Source: Clostridiales bacterium
GTDB taxonomy: Bacteria > Bacillota > Clostridia > Oscillospirales > CAG-272
Length of the DNA stretch: 47,199 bases
Assembly (NCBI GenBank): GCA_012514145.1
Contig: JAAZAV010000054.1
Coordinates: forward strand, 1-47,199
Direction: 5' to 3'
Both the position numbers and the translations under genes were made by a program. Shown in pieces: positions 25,462 through 32,950 of this stretch. The notes below the pieces were generated by a model that saw only the letters and a list, made by a program, of their open reading frames with translations, was not told the DNA's origin and made no database searches. Position 1 is the stretch's first letter, and every line of letters begins with the position of its first letter.

Positions 25462-27060
25462 TTAGACTGTGTTCGTCCCCTCTGTCCTGTCAAGAGATAT
25501 CCGCTTTTCCAGAGTCTGGCGGTCGAGACCGTATTTGCGGAGTATGTCGTCAGCGAAGGAGCGGCGCACCCCGCGGGAAAGGGTTATATGGTAAGAGCGG
25601 TCCCGGGATACCGAAAGAAAGCCACAGCCTTCTTCGCCCTCGATATCGTTCACCTCATGAAAATGGGTAACATACAGCCCCATTGTTCCCCGGGCGAGGA
25701 ATTCCCGGGCAGCCGCCAGCGTCAGAGCGCAGCCCTTCGCCTCCTCGGCACCGGAGTAAGCCTCGTTGAGAAAGACAAAGCTGTCGCCGTCCGCCAATTT
25801 GAAAATCTCGTCCATGCGGCGTATTTCATCGGCAAGCCTTCCGCCGGGCGCACCGCCGGAGGGGCCGAAGCGCTCATCGTCCGGGAAATGGGTGAACACC
25901 TTGGTAAAGGGATATACGGTCATTTTCCGGCAGAAAACCGGACAGCCGGCAAGCGCCAGCAGCAGATTGCCGCAGACCGCCCGCAGGTAAGTGGTCTTGC
26001 CGCCGCCGTTTGCGCCGGTTATGAAGCAGAAGCGCCGCCCCTCATCCCAGAAAAGGTCGTTGGGAACAAGAGTGCTCCCCGTCTCGGCGGCGCGGATGAG
26101 GGTGATGTCGTATGCCCCCTGCCCGGAGAGCCTCGGTTCATCGGACAGTTCGGGGTATGATACGGCAATACCCGCACGTTTGGCGCGTTTTATAAGGTCA
26201 GCCGCACCCAGGTAGAACTCAAGTTCACCGAGCAGAATATGCAGCGGTGATTCAAGAAGATACCTGCCCCGTGCAGCGATATTCGCCAGCTCGGCGACCT
26301 TTGATGGATAGAGCCGCCCGAAGGCGTTGGAAACCGCCATGGTTATACGCTCTTCACCGGCGGCAAGGCTTCCGGGCGGCGGGTAGCCGAGAGTTGTGGC
26401 AGCGTCGGCAATGCGCTCGATATATGAGCGGTCACCGTCGGGGCGGTTGAGGCGGATTCCGTTTCCGGTAAAGCCGAAACGGGCGCCGGTGATGCTTTCG
26501 GCAAGCTCTCTGGCTTCGGCGGTCCGCGCCCGCAGATCCTCAAGGGTTTGGCGCAGCGCGTCGGACGCCATGTAATCGGCGAGTATCGCCGCCATGCGGC
26601 AGCTTTTCGGCAGCCGTGTGCTGAAGCGCGACACCGCTTCATAGGCATCGCAGAGCGCTTCGCAGTAGCAGACAAAGAGGAAGGAATCTTCAAGAGGTGT
26701 CTGAGCCGTCTCACATGCGGTTTTCGCGCGGGCAAGCTCGACAAGCGCTGACCTCAGCTCCCCGAAAACCTTTTCAGATTCGGTCTCTGTTTCGGCGTCC
26801 GCTTCCGTTTCTTCTCCCGCCGACTTTCCTGCCGATTCGAGTGCCGAAACATCTCCGCTGTCAAGCAGGCAGGAGAAAAGCTCCCGGCGCGCAGAAATGT
26901 CCTCCCTGGTCGCGGGGGTTCTCAGAACCTCGGTGACCGATGGGGACATAACGCGCTCAAGCCCGATATCGGTGATGACATCGGGCTGAAGGCGGGGCTG
27001 CTCCGGACGCTCTTCCGGATTGAGATAAAGCAGAGAAGGGAATCCTGTCTGATTCGCCAT
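25462..27060 (-). CDS. MutS-like ATPase lacking the mismatch-recognition domain
   Basis: A 532-residue protein related to the core and ATPase domains of MutS. Residues about 95-330 look like the helical lever/core, with a Glu/Thr-rich insertion at 80-97. The ATPase has Walker A GANGGGKTT (349-357), FCRKMTVYPFTKVFTH, Walker B region FVFLNEAYSG (428-437) and THFHE (465-469). Asn replaces the usual Asp just before the catalytic Glu (LNE instead of LDE). The N-terminal mismatch-binding domain is absent, as in other short MutS-like families of unclear role. There is no ribosome binding site; TATTAT sits six bases before the ATG, so a leaderless message is possible. It lies between two unrelated lipoprotein genes. 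Confidence 0.85.
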   Translation of the reverse strand: MANQTGFPSLLYLNPEERPEQPRLQPDVITDIGLERVMSPSVTEVLRTPATREDISARRELFSCLLDSGDVSALESAGKSAGEETEADAETETESEKVFGELRSALVELARAKTACETAQTPLEDSFLFVCYCEALCDAYEAVSRFSTRLPKSCRMAAILADYMASDALRQTLEDLRARTAEARELAESITGARFGFTGNGIRLNRPDGDRSYIERIADAATTLGYPPPGSLAAGEERITMAVSNAFGRLYPSKVAELANIAARGRYLLESPLHILLGELEFYLGAADLIKRAKRAGIAVSYPELSDEPRLSGQGAYDITLIRAAETGSTLVPNDLFWDEGRRFCFITGANGGGKTTYLRAVCGNLLLALAGCPVFCRKMTVYPFTKVFTHFPDDERFGPSGGAPGGRLADEIRRMDEIFKLADGDSFVFLNEAYSGAEEAKGCALTLAAAREFLARGTMGLYVTHFHEVNDIEGEEGCGFLSVSRDRSYHITLSRGVRRSFADDILRKYGLDRQTLEKRISLDRTEGTNTV

Positions 27061-27085
27061 AATTTTATAATATCAAACAAATGGC

Positions 27086-27107
27086 ATATAATGTCATGGC
27101 ATTATAT
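27086..27107. other. Hairpin between lipoprotein and MutS-like genes
   Basis: ATATAATG and CATTATAT form a perfect 8-bp stem with a six-base loop, with flanking GGC/GCC able to extend it past a small bulge. It may end the upstream lipoprotein transcript or overlap the MutS-like promoter; no T-run follows directly. Confidence 0.5.
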
Positions 27108-27129
27108 TTGCCGCGGTGAGTGTTGCCGG

Positions 27130-28656
27130 TCACTTGTTATATGCTTCGGAGATTTCGAGCAGAGTGCTCTCGACCAGCGGAACCTTGCTTTCCATGAAGG
27201 AAGCGAAGCCGTCCTGGCGGTTGTTGATCCGGGTGGTAATTTCGGAGACGATGTTGCCGATGTTGTAGAGGTTGCCCAGGTCGCAGGTACGGGCGTCGTA
27301 GATGATGTCGAGCATCTCGGCAGACTCCTCGTCGCGGGCGTATTTGGTCTTAAGCGAGACCTCATAGTAGGCGGGAGTTGTCAGCTCGCGGGACTGGTAT
27401 GCCATCTCCTCGAGAATGATAGTTGAGCGATCCACATCGGTGGCGGTTATTGTAACTGCGGCAGAGCCGGAAGCCCAGGTCTGCACATATGAGTAATAGG
27501 AATCCTGACCGTCGGCAGACATCGGAAGGGGCAGAATGCCGAAGTCGGTTTCCATGTTGCGCATACGCGGCACATTGTTCATGGTGCCCAGTATAAAAAG
27601 GGCGCAGTCGGCAGCGAAAGCGGCGGCAGAGGCATCGTTGTGGCTCATGCTCTTGGTGGACTCGCCGCGGCGGGTCACATCGGTGGAGCAGATAACAACT
27701 TCCCTGTTCTCCCAGAGATCGAAGATTCGCTGGAAGACGTTGAGCGACTTCTCTGAATTGCCGGTGAAGGTGAAGTTGGTGCCGTCCACGGTTACCAGCT
27801 TGCAGCCCGACGCGGTATAAAGTGCCTCAACCTGGTTGTTGAGGGTGAGCAGACCCACATGGTCGTCGTCCTTGATGACGCCGTCGCCGTTCATATCGGC
27901 GGAGAAGGCCTCGCCCAATTCGAGCATCTTATCCATAGTCCACTCGTAATCGCGGACCAGGTCATAGGGATTTTCAAGCTTAATGTCGTTGATGATCTTT
28001 TTATTGAAGAGAATGGTATAAACCGAGCGCATGAAAGACTGCATCACGTCGCCGTTGGCATAATGGCTCTTGCCGCCCACCATTGTGTCCTCGGTGAACT
28101 GCTGGTTCCACCAGGGTTTGTCGAGGTCGACATATCCCTCGGTGCCCAGGTCGTGGAGCATGCCGTCGCGGGCGAGATAGGCACTGTCGCGTATGGTGGG
28201 GAAGACGATGTCATAGGTGGAGTCGCCTGCCAGTATCAGTTTCGTTATGCCCTGGTGCATAGAATAGGAGTATTGACCTCCTATCGGCATTCTGCCGTTT
28301 GCGAATACGAAGTTGAACTTTTCCTCGACCAGACGGTTGCGCTCAAAGGCGGCGTCGTTGAGGATGTCACCGTTCAATTCGCTGACGCAGAGGTCGTTGT
28401 CCGACCACTGACCTTTTACATCTATCTCAACCTTGGCGAGTATGGTTATTGTGGCGCCTTCCAGGTCAAGATCGGGCAGGTCGGGGGTTGCGGCGGTGGT
28501 TTCGGTCTCGGCAGCCGTGGTCTCCTCAGCCGTTCCGGCAGCCGCAGTGGTTGCCTCTGCGGTGTCGTTCCCGCCGCCGCATGCAGCGAGGGACAGGAGC
28601 ATCACGGCAGAGAGAAGCAGCGCGGCTAAGCGCTTTATTGTGTCTGCGTGTTTCAT
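27130..28656 (-). CDS. Orphan extracellular solute-binding lipoprotein (family member 3)
   Basis: A 508-residue lipoprotein: lipobox LAAC (Cys26), a Thr/Ala/Glu-rich linker to about residue 58, then LPDLDLEGATITIL, SELNGDILNDAAFERNRLVE, DKPWWNQQF, ILFNKKIINDIKLENPYDLV, YEWTMDKMLELGEA and an EF-hand-like loop DMNGDGVIKDDD (254-265). The C-terminal SAEMLDIIYDARTCDLG block is shared with its paralogues. Ribosome binding site GGGAGGA precedes the ATG, and a promoter lies about 45 bases upstream. No permease nearby. Best read as a surface sugar- or glycan-binding protein whose transporter is encoded elsewhere. Confidence 0.85.
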   Translation of the reverse strand: MKHADTIKRLAALLLSAVMLLSLAACGGGNDTAEATTAAAGTAEETTAAETETTAATPDLPDLDLEGATITILAKVEIDVKGQWSDNDLCVSELNGDILNDAAFERNRLVEEKFNFVFANGRMPIGGQYSYSMHQGITKLILAGDSTYDIVFPTIRDSAYLARDGMLHDLGTEGYVDLDKPWWNQQFTEDTMVGGKSHYANGDVMQSFMRSVYTILFNKKIINDIKLENPYDLVRDYEWTMDKMLELGEAFSADMNGDGVIKDDDHVGLLTLNNQVEALYTASGCKLVTVDGTNFTFTGNSEKSLNVFQRIFDLWENREVVICSTDVTRRGESTKSMSHNDASAAAFAADCALFILGTMNNVPRMRNMETDFGILPLPMSADGQDSYYSYVQTWASGSAAVTITATDVDRSTIILEEMAYQSRELTTPAYYEVSLKTKYARDEESAEMLDIIYDARTCDLGNLYNIGNIVSEITTRINNRQDGFASFMESKVPLVESTLLEISEAYNK

Positions 28657-28697
28657 TTGAGTAATATTCCTCCCGTTTGATACATTATTACTCTGTC

Positions 28698-28726
28698 ATG
28701 ATACCACATATTTTCAATATTTACAA
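28698..28726 (-). promoter_or_regulatory. Sigma-A-type promoter of the 27130-28656 lipoprotein
   Basis: On the - strand TTGTAA and TATCAT are spaced by 17 bases, about 45 bases before the ATG. Confidence 0.7.
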
Positions 28727-28772
28727 GTCCTTCCGGGTAAACTGCGGCTATTTAATTTCTTATGCGCGGCTC

Positions 28773-28801
28773 TTGAAAAAGCGCGGGTTTTGTGATAAAA
28801 T
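28773..28801 (+). promoter_or_regulatory. Sigma-A-type promoter of the 28987 gene cluster
   Basis: TTGAAA and TAAAAT with a 17-base spacer, giving a leader of about 180 bases before the ATG at 28987. Confidence 0.7.
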
Positions 28802-28854
28802 AGCAACGTGTGCGGCTGTGTGTCTGACCGCCGGAGTGAGAGTCTTTTCCGACT

Positions 28855-28935
28855 GTTTACGCGTGTAAAATAAGCGTAAACAAAAATGACCCCGGCGTGT
28901 TATAGGACGCCGTGATACGTATAATTACGTATAAT
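28855..28935 (+). other. Leader with two hairpins and a 10-bp tandem repeat
   Basis: GTTTACGC (28855-28862) pairs with GCGTAAAC (28874-28881); CGGCGT (28893-28898) pairs with ACGCCG (28907-28912); then TACGTATAAT occurs twice in succession (28916-28925, 28926-28935), each holding a TATAAT. This could be a structured leader, an operator or a second promoter; I cannot tell which. Confidence 0.5.
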
Positions 28936-28986
28936 AAAAATAAACAGGCATATGCATATGAAAACAAAGGATGAGAAAACCTCTTA

Positions 28987-30534
28987 ATGAAAACTGAAAT
29001 CAGAATTGCGGCGGCGCTTGCCGCATTGTGTCTTATAATGTCGGGTTGTGGCATAATCAAAATAAACGAACGGAGTGCAGAGACCTCTGCCGGCGGATCG
29101 TATGCTGTCTCGCATGTTCCCGACCATACAGCCGCCGATGATACGGCACCGGCATTGACCGGAGACAGCGCGGCGGCTCCGAAGGGAACCGAATCAGGAA
29201 AAAAACCTGCCGCCGTCAGCCAGCCCGACCGTCTGGCGAAGGCAAAGAGCTATCTTGAATCGCTGTCTAAACGCGACATGCAGGGGGTGGCGGTGAGCAT
29301 AACCGGAAGCGATATCACGCCCTTTGCCGTGGGTGACTCCGAGGAACATTCACTTATCGACGCGGCGAGACTCGAGCGTGACTCTATGGTCTGTGAATAC
29401 TACAACACAAAAATACTTGTGAGCGAAGCGACAGCCCAGTCTGTTTTGGACGATGTGGCGGCGGCGGTAAAGGCTGATGACTTCTATGCCGACCTTCTGG
29501 CGATACCCGTGACCTGGCTGGGATACTTCAGGGCGGCGGGTCTGCTGCTCAACCTGGAGAGCCTGCCCTTCACCGACTATTCGCAGCCCTATTTCGACCA
29601 GAAAGCCATGCTGCAGTCGGCGGGCGGATACGGCGTATATGCCGCCGTCGGCGAGTATATATACGATCCCGGTTACATGTACTGCATGTATGTAAATTTC
29701 AGGCTTGTGGAAGAACTCGGACTTGACGATCCGGTTGAGCTGGTGAACAAAGGCTACTGGAGTTGGGAAAAGCTGCGCGAATACGCGAAAGCCGCTGCTG
29801 CCTCGGAGGCTGTGGACGGTCACGCCGGTCCTGAGGGAATGTCGGTCGACGCCTATATAGATCTGCTGTTCGCCTCATCGGGTGAGCATATGATCTCCAC
29901 GGGCAAGGAAGTCATACCCACTCTCAAGGAACCGTCATTGCGCTTGAAGCGCATGGTTTCGGCGCTAAAGAGCTATATTTACGACGACGGCTCCTATGCC
30001 GGGGTGAAGAACTCCGGAATACAGAGCTTCTACGGCGGCGGGGTTCTCTTCCTGACCGAAACGGTTAGCCGGGCTGAATGGCTTGCAGACATGGCGGACG
30101 ACTGGTGCATACTGCCTATGCCCCGGCTTGACGGGCGGGGCGACTGGTACACTCCGGTGTCGCCTTCGGCTCCGGTGCTGTGCGTGCCTAAGAACTGCGC
30201 GAACCTTGACAATGCCGGACTTTTCCTGCAGGCAGCTAATGCCGCCTCCTACGGCTACATAAACGACGTGTTCTACGAGCATCTGACCCGCAATGCCATA
30301 CGAAACAGCGATACGCTGAATATGCTGGACTATGTCACCTGCGTAAATGCCGGCTGTTTCAGATATTACGATTTCTCCGTTATGTACGGAGGACAGTATG
30401 ACTGGCTGCAAGCCGCCGCAGTCGATTCGGTGCGTAAAGCGGTCAAAGGATCATCCGACCTGGATTCGGTGTATGCGGCGTCGGTTAAAAACGTGAACAA
30501 CAGGCTGGCGGCCGCGTTCAACATGCCCTGGTAA
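28987..30534 (+). CDS. Divergent solute-binding-like lipoprotein (family member 4)
   Basis: A 515-residue lipoprotein with lipobox MSGC (Cys21) and an Ala/Gly/Ser-rich linker to about residue 75. The body keeps remnants of the family pattern (LINLE-type core LLLNLESLPFTDYSQPYFDQ, CMYVNFRLVEELGLDDPVEL, GYWSWEKLREYAKAA, DWCILPMPRLD, NMLDYVTCVNAG) but the EF-hand-like loop after the WSWEKL motif is lost (VDGHAGPEGMS). It lies upstream of a small membrane protein and ktrBA on the same strand. The only ribosome-binding-like AAGGA is unusually far (about 17 bases) from the ATG. Ligand unknown; the sequence is too diverged to transfer the sugar assignment safely. Confidence 0.78.
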   Translation: MKTEIRIAAALAALCLIMSGCGIIKINERSAETSAGGSYAVSHVPDHTAADDTAPALTGDSAAAPKGTESGKKPAAVSQPDRLAKAKSYLESLSKRDMQGVAVSITGSDITPFAVGDSEEHSLIDAARLERDSMVCEYYNTKILVSEATAQSVLDDVAAAVKADDFYADLLAIPVTWLGYFRAAGLLLNLESLPFTDYSQPYFDQKAMLQSAGGYGVYAAVGEYIYDPGYMYCMYVNFRLVEELGLDDPVELVNKGYWSWEKLREYAKAAAASEAVDGHAGPEGMSVDAYIDLLFASSGEHMISTGKEVIPTLKEPSLRLKRMVSALKSYIYDDGSYAGVKNSGIQSFYGGGVLFLTETVSRAEWLADMADDWCILPMPRLDGRGDWYTPVSPSAPVLCVPKNCANLDNAGLFLQAANAASYGYINDVFYEHLTRNAIRNSDTLNMLDYVTCVNAGCFRYYDFSVMYGGQYDWLQAAAVDSVRKAVKGSSDLDSVYAASVKNVNNRLAAAFNMPW

Positions 30535-30559
30535 TAGGTCAATCGACCCTGTGAGGGAT

Positions 30560-30862
30560 ATGAAAAGAGAAACATTTATTAAAGCGATACTTATAGCCGC
30601 CGCGGTGCTGGTCGCCGTGATGATTGTGACAGCCGTCACCGACTGTATAGCGGTGTTCGGGCTGCACAGAAAGCCGGTTTTCGCCGTGCCCTCGATGACA
30701 GCCGATGACGGCGGTTCGGGCACCTACCGGGGATTGTTGCATACCTTTGAGATTGACGGCCGCTTCATGCCCGAAGATGACGGGGCGGTGGAGTCGGCGC
30801 GGCTCTATCTGTTCGGCATACCTGCCGCGGAAATGTCTGAGCCGGAAAGTGAGGAGCTTTGA
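30560..30862 (+). CDS. Small membrane-anchored protein of unknown function
   Basis: A 100-residue protein (ATG 30560; GTG 30551 would add three residues) with one N-terminal membrane helix, about residues 6-30, and a short extracytoplasmic domain. The segment GGSGTYRGLLHTFEIDGRFMPED resembles a short conserved domain recurrent in hypothetical exported proteins of Firmicutes (recalled form GSGTYYGLGY...EGNFMPE), whose role I do not know. Its stop overlaps the ktrB start (TTGA), so translation is probably coupled to the potassium channel subunit. Confidence 0.7.
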   Translation: MKRETFIKAILIAAAVLVAVMIVTAVTDCIAVFGLHRKPVFAVPSMTADDGGSGTYRGLLHTFEIDGRFMPEDDGAVESARLYLFGIPAAEMSEPESEEL

Positions 30863-32220
30863 AAACAAGACGCAAATTTACGCTGACGGCGGCACAGGCG
30901 GTAATGCTGAGTTTCTTTTTGCTCATAACCACGGGGACGGTGCTGCTTGCACTGCCAATAAGCTCGGCGACAGGGAAGGCGGTATCTGTTTTAGATGCCC
31001 TTTTCACCGCGACTTCAGCCTCATGCGTAACCGGACTTGTGACCCTGCCATCCTACTCCGCATGGAGTGTTTTCGGGCAGATTGTCATTCTGGCGCTCAT
31101 TCAGATAGGCGGTCTGGGTGTTATTACGACCCTTGCCGGCATAGTTATATCTATGAATAAGCGGCTCGGCGTGCGCGACCGTGTGATGCTTGCCGACGCG
31201 TTAAACCTTTCCTCCATGGATGGGGTGGTGCGGTTCACAAGGCGAGCCATTCACGGCACATTAGCCGTCGAAGCGGCCGGCGCGCTTATGTATATGACCG
31301 TATTCGTCCCACGGTACGGCTTAAAGGGCATCTGGGTCTCGGTGTTTACCGCCATTTCGGCATTCTGCAACGCCGGAATAGATATAATCGGTTCGGACAG
31401 CCTATGCGAATATGTACACAACCCGATTATCAACGGCGTCACCGAAGCAATGATAATCTTAGGCGGTATCGGTTACATCGTATGGTGGGACGTGCTGCGG
31501 GTAATAAGAGAAGCGCGGGTCAAAGGCCTGCGCTGTCTGTGCAGGCTGACTCTCCACAGCAAGATAGCGCTGATATCGACAGCCGTGCTGATTGCCGCGG
31601 GCGCGCTGGGAATCTTCATATTCGAATTTTCGAACCCGCTGACCATGGCGGAATACAGCCTGCCGCAGCGGCTGGGAGCCTCGCTCTTTCAGTCGGTGAC
31701 CACAAGAACGGCTGGCTTTGCCACCATCCCTCAGCAGAATCTGACAAATCCCTCCGCGGTACTGTCGCTGCTGCTGATGTTCATAGGCGGTTCGCCGGCA
31801 GGCACGGCGGGCGGCGTAAAGACGGTGACTATGGCTGTGCTGATGGCGTCTATGCTGGCATCGGTGCTGAACAAAAGCGAGGTCACCCTTTTTGACCGCA
31901 CGATATCCCGCGCAACAGTCAGCCGGGCGGCGGCGGTCGTCAGCATGTCGTTTATTATAAACTTTGTGTCGATACTGCTGCTTTCCATGGTTGCCGACGC
32001 GTCGATAGCCGATGTTATGTATGAATCGGTGTCGGCAGCAGCCACCGTAGGTCTGACGAGAGGACTGACGCCGGCGTTGAATTTCGCGGGCAAGCTGATA
32101 ATCACCGCGACCATGTATCTCGGCAGAATCGGACCCATATCCCTGGCTCTTGCTTTTGCCACACGCAAAACGGCGCCCGATTTGATAAAGAGCCCAACAG
32201 CGGATATAAGCGTGGGTTAA
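30859..32220 (+). CDS. ktrB: Potassium uptake channel subunit KtrB/TrkH family
   Basis: A 453-residue integral membrane protein of the TrkH/KtrB family mediating potassium uptake. Four selectivity-filter repeats are visible: TATSASCVTGLVT, AISAFCNAGIDIIG, SVTTRTAGFATIP and SAAATVGLTRGLTP. Each is preceded by a helix, consistent with four M1-P-M2 units. The TTG start at 30859 overlaps the preceding stop. It forms a complex with the downstream cytoplasmic KtrA subunit, 21 bases away. Confidence 0.93.
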   Translation: MKTRRKFTLTAAQAVMLSFFLLITTGTVLLALPISSATGKAVSVLDALFTATSASCVTGLVTLPSYSAWSVFGQIVILALIQIGGLGVITTLAGIVISMNKRLGVRDRVMLADALNLSSMDGVVRFTRRAIHGTLAVEAAGALMYMTVFVPRYGLKGIWVSVFTAISAFCNAGIDIIGSDSLCEYVHNPIINGVTEAMIILGGIGYIVWWDVLRVIREARVKGLRCLCRLTLHSKIALISTAVLIAAGALGIFIFEFSNPLTMAEYSLPQRLGASLFQSVTTRTAGFATIPQQNLTNPSAVLSLLLMFIGGSPAGTAGGVKTVTMAVLMASMLASVLNKSEVTLFDRTISRATVSRAAAVVSMSFIINFVSILLLSMVADASIADVMYESVSAAATVGLTRGLTPALNFAGKLIITATMYLGRIGPISLALAFATRKTAPDLIKSPTADISVG

Positions 32221-32241
32221 TGCAACGGGAGAATTATAGTT

Positions 32242-32892
32242 ATGAGTCTTAAAAAAACATATGCCGTACTGGGGCTGGGGCGCTATGGCAGAGCCGTGGC
32301 GACCGAACTTGTGAGAAGCGGCGCCGACGTCCTTGCGGTAGACATCGACGAGGATATCGTAAACGAGCTTGCCAATGAAATACCGGTTATAAAATGCGCC
32401 GATGTTACCGACGCGGAGGTTATCCGCCGGCTTGAAATAGGCAGCATCGACGTGGTTATAATAGCCATGGCATCAAATCTCGAGGCTAATGTCATGGCTA
32501 TCATGCTCTGCAAAGAGGCTGGAACCAAAACAATAATAGTCAAGTGCGCGAACGAAACCCAAGAGCGCATCTTCACTCGGGTGGGCGCCGATCGCGTAGT
32601 ATTTCCCGAGAGTGAGTCGGGTACCCGTATGGCGAAGAACCTGCTTAGCTCGGGCTTTGTGGACATCATTGATCTTTCAAAGGACATATCGATGGTGGAG
32701 CTTGACGTGCGCCCCGAGTGGGCGGGGAAGTCTATCCGCGAGCTTGAACTGCGCCGCAGGCATTCGATTAACATCGTCGCCATATGCCGGGGGGATCGCG
32801 TGTCAAGTTATATCGAACCTGATCTGGTGCTCGAATCAGACATGCGGCTCATCGTCATAGCCAACATTGAAAAGCTGAAGCGTTTAAGGTAA
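32242..32892 (+). CDS. ktrA: Potassium uptake regulatory subunit KtrA (RCK/TrkA-N, TrkA-C)
   Basis: A 216-residue cytoplasmic gating subunit. The N-terminal Rossmann fold binds nucleotide through GLGRYGRAVA (11-20) and acidic residues of DIDEDIV; the C-terminal RCK_C domain spans about 135-216. It forms an octameric ring under KtrB and couples potassium flux to ATP/ADP or cyclic-di-AMP. Adjacent ktrB and the matching length support the call. Confidence 0.95.
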   Translation: MSLKKTYAVLGLGRYGRAVATELVRSGADVLAVDIDEDIVNELANEIPVIKCADVTDAEVIRRLEIGSIDVVIIAMASNLEANVMAIMLCKEAGTKTIIVKCANETQERIFTRVGADRVVFPESESGTRMAKNLLSSGFVDIIDLSKDISMVELDVRPEWAGKSIRELELRRRHSINIVAICRGDRVSSYIEPDLVLESDMRLIVIANIEKLKRLR

Positions 32893-32906
32893 TCCACATG
32901 ATTAAT

Positions 32907-32936
32907 TTGAGTAATCCAAATAAATAAACATATTAC
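32907..32936 (+). promoter_or_regulatory. Possible promoter of the 32951-34417 lipoprotein
   Basis: TTGAGT and TATTAC spaced by 18 bases. The -10 box lies very close to the AGGAGGT ribosome binding site, so the leader would be only about 10 bases. Read-through from ktrA is an alternative. Confidence 0.4.
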
Positions 32937-32950
32937 AGGAGGTTCTGTCA

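Noticed and set aside
25588-26160. 190-codon + strand open frame opposite the MutS-like gene
   Set aside because: No ribosome binding site or domain; antisense to a protein with intact Walker A and switch motifs.
28854-28890. GTTTACGC/GCGTAAAC hairpin as a terminator
   Set aside because: It is followed by A residues on the + strand and is downstream of the promoter, not of a gene; kept as a leader element instead.
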